Of a DNA stretch of 64,000 nt, positions 17,889-28,171 are shown one piece after another. The DNA is from Caulobacter sp. NIBR2454 (GTDB lineage Bacteria > Pseudomonadota > Alphaproteobacteria > Caulobacterales > Caulobacteraceae): NCBI RefSeq assembly GCF_027474405.1, contig NZ_CP114871.1, positions 372,001 through 436,000 on the forward strand, in the 5' to 3' direction. The position numbers and the translations under genes are program-made. The notes beneath the pieces were generated by a model. The model saw only the letters and a program-made list of their open reading frames with translations, did no database searches and had not been told where the DNA came from. Numbering within the stretch: position 1 is the first letter of the stretch; every line of letters begins with the position of its first letter.

Positions 17889-18830
17889 ATGCAGGACCCC
17901 TACGTCGATCCTGACACCGAACGCCTGCTGGCGCGCATGGCTGGGGACTTTGCTGGTGCGCCGGCGGAACCGACGGTCCAGGAACGGCGTGAGGGTCTGG
18001 CGGCGGCCGCCGCCCTCTATGGACCGGAAACCCTACCGGTCGGGCGCATCGAGGACGTTATCATCGATGGCCCCGGCGGACCGCTGCCTCTGCGCATCTA
18101 TTATCCCGTCGAAACGCGGACTCCCGTACCCCTTCTGCTGCACATCCATGGCGGCGGCTGGGTTCTGGGTGATCCCGCGGCCTATGAGCGCGTCGTGCGC
18201 GCCTACTGCGCCATGGGCGGCTGCGTGGTGGTCGATGTCGACTACCGCCGCGCGCCCGAGAACCGGTTTCCCGCAGCCCTGCTGGATTGCGAGGCGGCCT
18301 TGGCCTGGGCCGCCGCCAATGCGGAGCGTCTGGGCGCGGACCCAGCGCGGATCGTGGTCACTGGCGACAGCGCCGGCGGCCATCTCAGCGCCGGTCTTTG
18401 CCAGCGGACAAGCGTGCCCCTCGCTGGCCAGGTGCTGATCTATCCAGTGACGAGCGCCAGCTCCTCGGCTGACTTCGCCTCGCGGGACGCGCTTGGCGAC
18501 GGCCGCTGGTTTCTCCGCCACTTCGACATCCTTCGCGCTGAGGCCGAGTATTTCACGACCCCGGCCGAGCAGGACACCGCCGCTGGCTCGCCCCTGTCCG
18601 CCCCGCCTAAGGCCCTGGCCAAATCGCCGCCGACCCTGGTGGTCACCGCCTCCCTCGATCCGCTGGTGGACGAAGGGCGCGCCTATGCCCAGGCGCTGGA
18701 GGCGGCCGGCGTGCCGACCACCTATCGCTGCGTCGAGGGGACCATCCACGCCTTCGTCCTGTTCGCCGGCCAGATCGCCTTGGGGCGCGAGATCATCGAA
18801 CAGGTCGGCGCCTTCATCCGCGCCGCCTAG
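17889..18830 (+). CDS. Alpha/beta hydrolase of the hormone-sensitive-lipase family
   Basis: A 313-residue esterase. It has the oxyanion-hole motif HGGGW (about residues 87-91), the nucleophile elbow GDSAGG (Ser161), an acidic triad member in ASLDPLVDEG and the catalytic His in GTIHAF. No signal peptide, so cytoplasmic. Acts on short-chain or aryl esters in characterised relatives. It follows the TonB receptor by five bases and is probably expressed with it. Its stop codon shares the palindrome CTAG (18827-18830) with the stop of the convergent GST gene. Confidence 0.92.
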   Translation: MQDPYVDPDTERLLARMAGDFAGAPAEPTVQERREGLAAAAALYGPETLPVGRIEDVIIDGPGGPLPLRIYYPVETRTPVPLLLHIHGGGWVLGDPAAYERVVRAYCAMGGCVVVDVDYRRAPENRFPAALLDCEAALAWAAANAERLGADPARIVVTGDSAGGHLSAGLCQRTSVPLAGQVLIYPVTSASSSADFASRDALGDGRWFLRHFDILRAEAEYFTTPAEQDTAAGSPLSAPPKALAKSPPTLVVTASLDPLVDEGRAYAQALEAAGVPTTYRCVEGTIHAFVLFAGQIALGREIIEQVGAFIRAA

Positions 18831-19489
18831 CCTTCCCAGCCACCCTCAAGCGGGAAGCGCTTGGCCCAGAACTCCTGGAGCAGGGGGTGTTCGTCCACCC
18901 GGCGAACCACCTCCGCCAGCTTGGGAGCGACCTCGTAGAAGCGCCGCCGCCGCGGGCGCCAGCGGCTGACGACGGTCACATACAGGTCCAGCACCGTCAG
19001 CTGTTCGCCCTGAATGTAGGTCCCGGGCTCGACCTGCTCGTCCATCATCCGCCAGCAGTCGGCGATGCGTTCGATGGTGCGCTCCTGGATCACCGCCTCG
19101 GCTTCCGGACCAGCCGCCAGTCGCGAGGGCTCGTCCAGAACCCAGAACATCGAATAGATGCTGGCCGGGATGTAGCTCATCCACCGCAGGAACTGGCGAC
19201 GGCGAGGATCGGTCAGTCCCGGAGCCAGGCCGGCTTCAGGGTAGGCGTCGGCTAGCCAGAGCAACATGGCCGAGCTTTCGGTCATCACCTCGCCATCGGG
19301 AAAGACCAGGGTCGGGATCTGTTTCAGCGGATTGAGCGGCGCGACCTTGGCGCGCTCGGCCTCGCCTTCCCAGGTCGGGGCCTCCACCAGTTCATAGTCG
19401 ATGCCCAAGAGAGTGAGCGCGGCCTCGACCGCAATGGAACCAGAGCCGACGGCCCCATAGACGGTTAGGTTTTCAGGCCTGTGGATCAT
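18827..19489 (-). CDS. Glutathione S-transferase family protein
   Basis: A 220-residue protein. The N-terminal thioredoxin-like domain (about residues 8-85) has the GST signature around QIPTLVFPDGEVMTESSAML, where the cis-Pro and the Glu-Ser pair bind glutathione. An all-helical C-terminal domain follows with LTVLDLYVTVVSRW as the N-capping region. The catalytic position is probably Ser or Tyr near VYGAVGSGS. Substrate unknown. Convergent with the esterase and divergent from nrdB. Confidence 0.9.
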   Translation of the reverse strand: MIHRPENLTVYGAVGSGSIAVEAALTLLGIDYELVEAPTWEGEAERAKVAPLNPLKQIPTLVFPDGEVMTESSAMLLWLADAYPEAGLAPGLTDPRRRQFLRWMSYIPASIYSMFWVLDEPSRLAAGPEAEAVIQERTIERIADCWRMMDEQVEPGTYIQGEQLTVLDLYVTVVSRWRPRRRRFYEVAPKLAEVVRRVDEHPLLQEFWAKRFPLEGGWEG

Positions 19490-19542
19490 TCCGGACTCCT
19501 GTGGACCAAGTCACTAAATATGGTTCTCAAAACCTTTACGGA

Positions 19543-19556
19543 CGCAACATGTTGCG
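19543..19556. promoter_or_regulatory. 14-base perfect palindrome in the GST-nrdB divergent region
   Basis: CGCAACATGTTGCG is a perfect inverted repeat midway between the GST and nrdB starts, so it could be an operator for either gene. Two GANTC sites (19564-19568 and 19586-19590), the CcrM methylation target in Caulobacter, lie between it and the nrdB ATG. Confidence 0.4.
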
Positions 19557-19599
19557 CGATGGTGAGTCACCTCACCCGAAACGTTGAATCGACGAGCTC

Positions 19600-20640
19600 A
19601 TGACCGCCTCCTCGCTGACCTTGCCTGGCCTGCTCACCTCGTCCGTAGGCTACAAGCCCTTCCGCTATCCGTGGGCCTACGACTTCTGGAAAAAGCAGCA
19701 GCAGGTCCATTGGATGCCTGAAGAGGTGCCGCTGGGCGAGGACCTCAAGGACTGGGCCACCAAGCTGAACGACAAGGAGCGCAATCTGTTGACGCAGATT
19801 TTCCGCTTCTTCACCCAGTCGGACGTCGAGGTCGCCGACAACTACATGGAACGCTACGGCCGGGTCTTCAAACCCACCGAAGTGAAGATGATGCTCTCCT
19901 CGTTCGCCAACATGGAGACCATCCACATCGCCGCCTACGCCCTGCTGCTCGAGACCATCGGCATGCCCGAGAGCGAGTTCGGCGCGTTCATGGAATACGA
20001 GGCCCTCAAGGCCAAGCACGACTACATGCAGCAGTTCGGCGTCGATTCTAACGCCGACATCGCCCGCACGCTCGCCATGTTCGGCGGCTTCACCGAAGGC
20101 CTGCAGCTGTTCGCGTCCTTCGCGATGCTGATGAACTTCCCGCGCTTCAACAAGATGAAGGGCATGGGCCAGATCGTGTCCTGGTCGGTGCGCGACGAGA
20201 GCCTGCACTGCGAAGGCATCATCAAGCTCTACCACGCCTTCAACAAGGAGACGCAGTGCGTCACCAAGGCCGTGGCCGACGACATCGTCGATTGCTGTAA
20301 GCACGTCGTGGGTCTGGAGGACAAGTTCATCGACCTGGCCTTCGAAGCCGGCGACGTGCAGGGCATGACGCCCGAGGACATCAAGCAGTACATCCGCTTT
20401 ATCGCCGACTGGCGCCTGCGCCAGCTGGAGCTGCCGGAAGTCTACGGCGTGAAGGAAAACCCCCTGCCGTGGCTGCAGAGCCTGCTGTCGGGCGTCGAGC
20501 ACGCCAACTTCTTCGAAGCCCGCGCCACGGAATATTCCAAGGCCGCTACAAAGGGCCAATGGCACGGCGCCGAAGGCGTCTGGTCCAACTTCGACCAGAT
20601 GCTCACTAAGCGCTCCGAGAATAATATCCCCGCCGAGTAA
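19600..20640 (+). CDS. nrdB: Class Ia ribonucleotide reductase, beta subunit
   Basis: Generates and stores the tyrosyl radical for reduction of ribonucleoside diphosphates with NrdA. The product is 346 residues. The di-iron and radical residues can be placed: the SDVEVADNY segment carries the first carboxylates, and Glu106-x-x-His109-x3-Tyr113 in METIHIAAY has the same spacing as E115/H118/Y122 of the E. coli protein. Tyr113 is therefore the likely radical site. nrdA is not adjacent, which is a known arrangement in alphaproteobacteria. A clear terminator follows. Confidence 0.97.
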   Translation: MTASSLTLPGLLTSSVGYKPFRYPWAYDFWKKQQQVHWMPEEVPLGEDLKDWATKLNDKERNLLTQIFRFFTQSDVEVADNYMERYGRVFKPTEVKMMLSSFANMETIHIAAYALLLETIGMPESEFGAFMEYEALKAKHDYMQQFGVDSNADIARTLAMFGGFTEGLQLFASFAMLMNFPRFNKMKGMGQIVSWSVRDESLHCEGIIKLYHAFNKETQCVTKAVADDIVDCCKHVVGLEDKFIDLAFEAGDVQGMTPEDIKQYIRFIADWRLRQLELPEVYGVKENPLPWLQSLLSGVEHANFFEARATEYSKAATKGQWHGAEGVWSNFDQMLTKRSENNIPAE

Positions 20641-20666
20641 GACCGGCCGGATCGAGGGATCGAGAG

Positions 20667-20697
20667 GGCGGCGGGAGGGAGCTTCCGCCGCCTTTTT
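20667..20697 (+). terminator. Rho-independent terminator of nrdB
   Basis: Stem GGCGGCGG/CCGCCGCC (20667-20674 with 20685-20692), ten-base loop, then TTTTT at 20693-20697. It lies 26 bases past the nrdB stop. Confidence 0.9.
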
Positions 20698-20733
20698 CAT
20701 TGCGCCCCTAAACGGATCGTCTGGCTCCAGGTT

Positions 20734-21615
20734 CTAGCGGGGCCGAGCGAAGACGATAGTGTTGCGGCCCATGCCAATGGCTGCCATGGCTTGGTTGAAC
20801 TTCATGCGAAGCTCCTGCCCCATGGCCAGCTCCAGACGCCGCCGCCGCTGGTGGCAGCTTTTCCCGAGCGCCGGGTCACGGGTGTAGTCCTCGCCCATGA
20901 GCAGGAACAGCTCCAGCGGGAAGTCTGCTGTGCGACGCAGCACCTCAAAGCTCTCGGCGGCGAGGAAGTTCTCCAGCCCTTCGGCCGTGAAATAGTTTAC
21001 GTGGTCAGGGATGGCGACCCACCAGGGCTTCTGATCGACAGCAGCGCGGGCCTTCTCCTGAAGGGCGCTGAAATCGTTGGGCACGCGGATCATGACGATG
21101 CCACCAGGGGCGAGAAGCCGCCGCAGCCGCTTCAGCACTTCCGCCGGATGCGGAATGTGCTCAAGGACATTGGAGAGGATGATCACATCCGCGCAGCCGT
21201 GGTTGGCCAGATCGTCAGCGAAAGGCTCTAGGTCGGAAGCGATCAAATTACGGCCCAGCGCCCGGCCATGCTCCACAGCCATGGTGGATGGATCGAGTCC
21301 CCGCGCTTCGAAGCCAGCATCGGTAAGCGACCCTACGAGTTCACCGAGCCCGCAGCCGATGTCGAGCGTTCGAGAACCCGCTCCCAGTTCGCGTAAGGTC
21401 GCGATGACGTCAGCGTGGGGGGACTCGCGCATCCATCGCATTTCCTCGACAGCGTCGGGATCGGCGTTCAGCCGCCGATCGCCGGGCGCCAAGGCTTCAT
21501 AGTAGGTCGAGGCGTAATACTCATGGAGATAGGCCTGATCCGGCACAGGCTCCAGTCGTCGCACGCCTGGAATACCGGTCGCCTGAACCTGAAAGTCAGG
21601 GGGGGCGGCGCCCAT
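20734..21615 (-). CDS. Class I SAM-dependent methyltransferase
   Basis: A 293-residue protein with a short N-terminal region (YASTYYEAL motif), then the SAM-binding DIGCGLGELVG (about residue 95), an acidic strand-2 end (GLDPSTMAVEHG), and the ILSNVLEHIPHPAEVLKRLR and PGGIVMIRVPN motifs of the UbiG/COQ5-like fold. A C-terminal region of about 80 residues is less typical. It begins three bases after the stop of the metallo-hydrolase gene and forms a two-gene operon with it. Base composition is visibly lower in GC than the flanks, suggesting acquisition as a pair. Substrate unknown; a sugar or lipid-linked substrate is possible. Confidence 0.88.
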   Translation of the reverse strand: MGAAPPDFQVQATGIPGVRRLEPVPDQAYLHEYYASTYYEALAPGDRRLNADPDAVEEMRWMRESPHADVIATLRELGAGSRTLDIGCGLGELVGSLTDAGFEARGLDPSTMAVEHGRALGRNLIASDLEPFADDLANHGCADVIILSNVLEHIPHPAEVLKRLRRLLAPGGIVMIRVPNDFSALQEKARAAVDQKPWWVAIPDHVNYFTAEGLENFLAAESFEVLRRTADFPLELFLLMGEDYTRDPALGKSCHQRRRRLELAMGQELRMKFNQAMAAIGMGRNTIVFARPR

Positions 21616-21618
21616 GCG

Positions 21619-23031
21619 TCAGGCCGCCTCGGCGGCGAAAGGCGGCTCAGCCCTAAACACGGTGGACACACGCCCCTCGAAAGGCGGATGGGGGACCATC
21701 AGCCCTTGTTCCTGCAGGAAGGGGTTGAAGAGGGCCATCACATACCAGAAGGCGATCTCCTCGGCTGTCAGCGCGCCCGGACGATAGATCCGGCTCCAGC
21801 CTGAACGAATGTCGGCTATGTCCATCGCACACGACATCTGCATGGCGAGGCACTTGGCGCTGAACTCCATAACCATGTTCCGCCCATCGGTGGAGGTGGT
21901 GTAGGGGACGGCAGCGAAGCCCATTGCCCGACGACCAAAGTCGATCGTGACTTCAAAACCCTTTAATCCCTGCTCGTCGTGGACCGCGAAGAGGACCCGA
22001 TAGGGAGAGGTCGACGAGCCGGTATAGTTCTCGAACACCTTTTCGAAGTTGCGGCTTACATGTTCGACATAGGCGTTCATCGCCGGAACGTAGGCCTCCT
22101 CGTCATAGGTGAAGCCGGCCTCCCAGGCTTCCTGGGCCGCAAGTGTGCGCTGGATGTCCGGACGGCGCCGCATTGCGTTTAGCTTTTCGACGAGTTCAGC
22201 GTGGCTGGAATAAGCTGGCTGGAAATCCTTGCGCACGGCGTCCAGATCTAGCGTATCGCCAGGCGCCATCGTGAGCACTTCGAAGCCCAATCCTTGATCG
22301 GCGGCGTACTGTCGGAACTCCACGGCATGTGGACCTAGGAAGTCGTCGGTCTCGGGCAGGCGGATGTAAACGAGGTCGCTGGCGCAAGGAATCACATAGG
22401 GAGCCCTGATCGCCTTGCCGTAGGCGGAGGTTCGCTCCAGCACCGTGCGCTTGCGGACCTCGGTCTCGCTCTTCTTCCGCTCCTCGTCCATGATAAAGAA
22501 CGTGGGATAAATGCTGGAGTTGACGACGCCAAGTAGCGCGACATCCACCTTGTGCGCAGCCCCGATCTTCTCCGCTTCCTCCAAGGCCATCATGCAGTCG
22601 TTCTGGTGGAAGACTGAGTGCTGCTCGTCGGAAATCACCACTGCGCTATCGACCGTGGGAAGGTCGGCGTAGAGCGTGATCGTCAGATCTCTCTCAAGGC
22701 GCCGGGTTTCGCCGTGCCCGAGCTCGATGACGTTGAAGCCCATCTTGTGCAGCGTTGGCCGCATCGGATTGTCGATGTCGCCATAGGCACGGATGATAAC
22801 CGGAATGGTCCGAGGGATATGCTGAAGCGTCAGCGGGTCCCAGTGATCAGCGTGATTGTGCGAGATGTAGAGATAGTCCTGGTCCACATACTCGGAAGGG
22901 GGGATCGGGCACTCCGGAAATTGCCACAGGATGTTGCTGACCGGGTTGTAGGTCCACGGATCGCACAGCAGCCGCACGCCCTGTTCAGTGACGACCTGGA
23001 AGCAGGCGTGGGTGAAGTACTTGACCTTCAA
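21619..23031 (-). CDS. Metallo-beta-lactamase fold hydrolase
   Basis: A 470-residue protein. The N-terminal metallo-beta-lactamase fold carries the metal motif HNHADHWD (His58, His60, Asp62, His63) and further conserved His/Asp positions downstream. The opening MKVKYFTHACFQVVTEQGVRLLCDPW is of the UlaG / CMP-sialic-acid-hydroxylase-like branch. About 200 C-terminal residues have no recognised domain. Likely cytoplasmic with no signal peptide. Paired with the methyltransferase gene three bases downstream; both share a lower GC content. The substrate cannot be assigned. Confidence 0.85.
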   Translation of the reverse strand: MKVKYFTHACFQVVTEQGVRLLCDPWTYNPVSNILWQFPECPIPPSEYVDQDYLYISHNHADHWDPLTLQHIPRTIPVIIRAYGDIDNPMRPTLHKMGFNVIELGHGETRRLERDLTITLYADLPTVDSAVVISDEQHSVFHQNDCMMALEEAEKIGAAHKVDVALLGVVNSSIYPTFFIMDEERKKSETEVRKRTVLERTSAYGKAIRAPYVIPCASDLVYIRLPETDDFLGPHAVEFRQYAADQGLGFEVLTMAPGDTLDLDAVRKDFQPAYSSHAELVEKLNAMRRRPDIQRTLAAQEAWEAGFTYDEEAYVPAMNAYVEHVSRNFEKVFENYTGSSTSPYRVLFAVHDEQGLKGFEVTIDFGRRAMGFAAVPYTTSTDGRNMVMEFSAKCLAMQMSCAMDIADIRSGWSRIYRPGALTAEEIAFWYVMALFNPFLQEQGLMVPHPPFEGRVSTVFRAEPPFAAEAA

Positions 23032-23104
23032 GGTCGTGCTCCTTGATCCGGCGATTCACCGGGACTCTCTGTCGGTATGGTTAACGCGCCCCTAAGCCAA
23101 GGCG

Positions 23105-24361
23105 CTAGTGCGCCTTGGCGGGCTCCACGGTCTCGACCGGATCGCCCAGCTGCTTCTCCCACTTGCCGACCACGACGGCGGCGACGGAGTTGCCAACGAC
23201 GTTGGTGGCGCTGCGGCCCATGTCGAGCAGGTGGTCGACCGCCAGGATCAGCAGCAGGCCAGCCTCGGGCAGCTTGAAGTAGGTCAGGGTGGCGCTGATC
23301 ACCACCAGCGACGCGCGCGGCACCCCGGCCATGCCCTTGGACGTCACCATCAACAGCAGCAGCATGGTGATCTGCTGGGCGATGGACAGCTCCACGCCAT
23401 AGACCTGGGCGATGAACAGCACCGCGAAGGTGCAGTACATCATCGAACCGTCGAGGTTGAACGAATAGCCCAGCGGCAGGACGAAGCTGACGATGCGGCG
23501 ATTGACGCCGAACTTCTCCAGCATCTCCATCGTCCGCGGATAGGCCGCTTCCGAGCTGGCGACCGAGAAGGCCAGCAGCGCCGGGGTGCGGATTTCCTTG
23601 AACAGCCCCACGGCCCGCATGCCGATGAAGGCGAAGGCGGCGGCGAACAGCAGGCCCCACAGCACCCCGAGCGACAGATAGAAGCCGCCGACGAACTTGG
23701 CGTAGGTGCCCAGCACTCCGATGCCCTGGGTGGCGATGGTCGAGGCCAGGGCCGCGAAGATGGCGACGGGCGCCAGCTTCATCACATAGCCGGTGACCTT
23801 CAGCATGATGGTGGTGATCTGCTCGACCAGGGTCAGGACCGCCGGGGCCTTGTCGTCGATGGCGGCCACGGCCGTGCCGACGAAGATCGAGAACACCACG
23901 ATCTGCAGGATTTCGTTCTTCGCCATGGCGTCGATGGCCGAGGCGGGAACCAGATGGGTGATGAAGTTGCCCAGGGTGAAGGCCGTCGTCTCGATGCCCG
24001 AGCTCTCGGTCACCGGCGGCGGCGTCAGGGACAGGCCCGATCCCGGCGAGATGATGTGGACCATGATCAGGCCGATGGTCAGCGACACGATCGAGGCGCC
24101 GATGAACCAGCCCATGGTCTTGACGCCCACGCGCCCGATGGCGCCCGCGTCTTCCATGTGGGCGATGCCCGAAACCAGGGTGGCGAAGACCAGTGGCGCG
24201 ATGATCATCTTGATCAGGCGCAGGAAGAGATCGGTCAGAACCTTGAGGCCCGAGGCCACCTGTTCGATCTGCTCCGGCTGGAGCGTGACGTGACAGATCC
24301 AGCCGACGACGACGCCGAGGACCATGGATCCGACGATGAGATAGGCGAACAGACGGTTCAT
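23105..24361 (-). CDS. Dicarboxylate/amino acid:cation symporter
   Basis: A 418-residue inner-membrane protein from the ATG at 24361; a longer frame lacks the conserved start MNRLFAYLIVGSMVLG. About eight transmembrane helices and two re-entrant loops are expected. Family motifs are visible: LRLIKMIIAPLVFATLVSGI, the serine-rich tip SVASSEAAYPRTMEML, VLPLGYSFNLDGSMMY, and GVPRASLVVISATL. DctA/GltP family transporters take up C4-dicarboxylates or glutamate with Na+ or H+. The LPLGYSFNLDG form (in place of GATINMDG) is typical of the DctA/alphaproteobacterial branch. Substrate uncertain. Confidence 0.93.
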   Translation of the reverse strand: MNRLFAYLIVGSMVLGVVVGWICHVTLQPEQIEQVASGLKVLTDLFLRLIKMIIAPLVFATLVSGIAHMEDAGAIGRVGVKTMGWFIGASIVSLTIGLIMVHIISPGSGLSLTPPPVTESSGIETTAFTLGNFITHLVPASAIDAMAKNEILQIVVFSIFVGTAVAAIDDKAPAVLTLVEQITTIMLKVTGYVMKLAPVAIFAALASTIATQGIGVLGTYAKFVGGFYLSLGVLWGLLFAAAFAFIGMRAVGLFKEIRTPALLAFSVASSEAAYPRTMEMLEKFGVNRRIVSFVLPLGYSFNLDGSMMYCTFAVLFIAQVYGVELSIAQQITMLLLLMVTSKGMAGVPRASLVVISATLTYFKLPEAGLLLILAVDHLLDMGRSATNVVGNSVAAVVVGKWEKQLGDPVETVEPAKAH

Positions 24362-24606
24362 GCGTCCCCCACTGTTATTTTGGGCGCCTTTTTCACAGGG
24401 AAATCCGGCGGCGTCCACGCCGCTTTCGGCGTCTAGCGTCCATTTGCGGCATGAAGCGGCGGAATCTGTGCAGGGCTGTGGCGTCGTCACAGCCAAAACA
24501 AGGGTCGCGATCCGTCGTTCGATATAACCCAAATGGGGGGTGCCGCTTCTCTCGACCCGTCGCAGACAGGCTCCGTGCCGCGTGGAGTGGCCGGGAGATC
24601 GAACTG

Positions 24607-25875
24607 ATGACGAAAGTAACCGCGGGAGCCGTCGCCGGCTTTGACATGAACGCCATGGATATCGGCGGCATCGCCGAAGGCGACATCACCAGCGCGACGC
24701 CGAGCCAGATCGTCGTCTCCTACGGCGGCGGCGACACCGACACCTTCGGCGGGACATTCACCTATTCCGGCGCGGACGTCTCGGGCGGCACGCTGAACCG
24801 CATCGAGGTGCGGGTGGCCAACACCCTGATCTGGACGGCCAGCGACTTCACCACGCCGGTGACACAGTTCCTGGCCTGGATCACCGCGAACGACACCGCT
24901 TCCGCCGTCAGAAGCATTCTCTCGGGCGCAGACGAGATCACCGGCTCGGCTGGAGCTGACATCCTGTTCGGGCACGGCGGCGCCGACCGCATCGATGGCG
25001 GCGCTGGGGCCGACACCGTCGTCTATGTCGGACCGTCCACCAGCTACAGCTGGACCCAGACCGCCGCCGGCTGGACGGTGACCGACAACCGGGCGGGCTC
25101 ACCAGAGGGGACCGACACCCTCACCGGAATCGAGACCCTGAAGTTCTCCGACAAGACGGTCAGCCTGACCGGCGGCGGCTCCAATCAGCCCGTGGCGGCC
25201 GTGACCACTGGGATCACCTCGATCCTGCGCGGCGCCAATGCGACGCTTGAGGCCGACCTCTCCGCCAAGATTTCCGCCGGAACGCTGACCCAAGCGGCGG
25301 CCGTGGCCGAGATCGTCAAGGCGGCGGATGCGACCACCTCGGTGGCGACGCTCAGCTACCTGTTCTTCACGGGCAAGATCCCAGGCTCGGCGGGGATCGA
25401 CTACCTGGTTTCGCCGACGGGCCCCAACGCCAACAACCTGAACTCGGCCTACTTCCAGTCTTTCAATCTGGAGAACCGCTACATCAACTTCGCGGTCAAT
25501 CTGGGCCGCGACGGCGAGGGTAAGGCCGCCTTCCAGGCCGAGTACGGCGGCCTCAATCTCTTCGACGCCACCAAGAAGGCTTACGGCGAAATCTTCGGCG
25601 GCACGCCCACCGACGCCAAGGTCACGGCCCTGCTGTCGGGCGGTCGCGACGCCTACTTCGCCAGCTATGGCGGCGACGGCCTCACCGGCCAGGGGACCAA
25701 GGCCGCCATGGTCGGCTGGCTGCTGGCCGAGGCTGAAAAGGGCGACCTGGGCGTCATGGCCCGCTCCAACGCCGCCTGGCTCACAGACCTTGCCGACGGC
25801 TCGGCCCCCTTCGCCATCGACATCACCGTCGCCAGCGCCGGCTACTACAAGCCCGACTTCGTGTTCGGGGGCTAA
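24607..25875 (+). CDS. RTX protein with C-terminal RsaA-type domain
   Basis: A 422-residue protein from the ATG at 24607, right after an AACTG spacer; upstream codons in frame do not look coding. Residues 1-105 are a beta-rich segment. Residues 112-140 hold three RTX-type Ca2+ repeats (GSAGADILF, GHGGADRID, GGAGADTVV). From about residue 205 to the end is a domain that matches the N-terminus of RsaA and of the minus-strand triplet: ATLSYLFFTGKIPGSAGIDY, NANNLNSAYFQSF and ENRYINFAVNLG. No Sec signal, and no DDFYIKLVGV-type C-terminal tail; the protein ends YYKPDFVFGG. Probably type I-exported and surface-bound. First of three collinear paralogues. Confidence 0.82.
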   Translation: MTKVTAGAVAGFDMNAMDIGGIAEGDITSATPSQIVVSYGGGDTDTFGGTFTYSGADVSGGTLNRIEVRVANTLIWTASDFTTPVTQFLAWITANDTASAVRSILSGADEITGSAGADILFGHGGADRIDGGAGADTVVYVGPSTSYSWTQTAAGWTVTDNRAGSPEGTDTLTGIETLKFSDKTVSLTGGGSNQPVAAVTTGITSILRGANATLEADLSAKISAGTLTQAAAVAEIVKAADATTSVATLSYLFFTGKIPGSAGIDYLVSPTGPNANNLNSAYFQSFNLENRYINFAVNLGRDGEGKAAFQAEYGGLNLFDATKKAYGEIFGGTPTDAKVTALLSGGRDAYFASYGGDGLTGQGTKAAMVGWLLAEAEKGDLGVMARSNAAWLTDLADGSAPFAIDITVASAGYYKPDFVFGG

Positions 25876-25900
25876 AAGAGCATCCCCCAAACGGGGGATG
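25270..25900. repeat. Near-identical 3' module, copy A
   Basis: About 600 bases encoding the C-terminal RsaA-type domain, plus the first 25 bases after the stop, almost identical to copies B (27487) and C (29456). Differences are mostly synonymous. Confidence 0.85.
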
Positions 25901-25901
25901 C
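25880..25901 (+). terminator. Perfect hairpin after the first plus-strand RsaA-domain gene
   Basis: GCATCCCCC-AAAC-GGGGGATGC, a nine-pair perfect stem four bases past the stop. There is no T run behind it, so it may be a weak terminator or an mRNA-stabilising hairpin between genes of one operon. Confidence 0.55.
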
Positions 25902-25953
25902 GCGCGACGGTCAGACCCCTAAGCCTCGGCTGCGACATCAGCCGAGGCGACTC

Positions 25954-28095
<2,142 letters not shown>

Positions 28096-28103
28096 AAGAG
28101 CAT

Positions 28104-28117
28104 CCCCCAAACGGGGG
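28104..28117 (+). terminator. Degenerate copy of the CCCCC/GGGGG hairpin
   Basis: CCCCC-AAAC-GGGGG. The outer pairs present in the copy at 25880 are lost because similarity ends just here. No T run. Weak on its own. Confidence 0.35.
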
Positions 28118-28171
28118 CTCCCGGCTGGAATCAGGAATGCCAAGTTCCTCTGACAGACAATCGGGGGCTAC

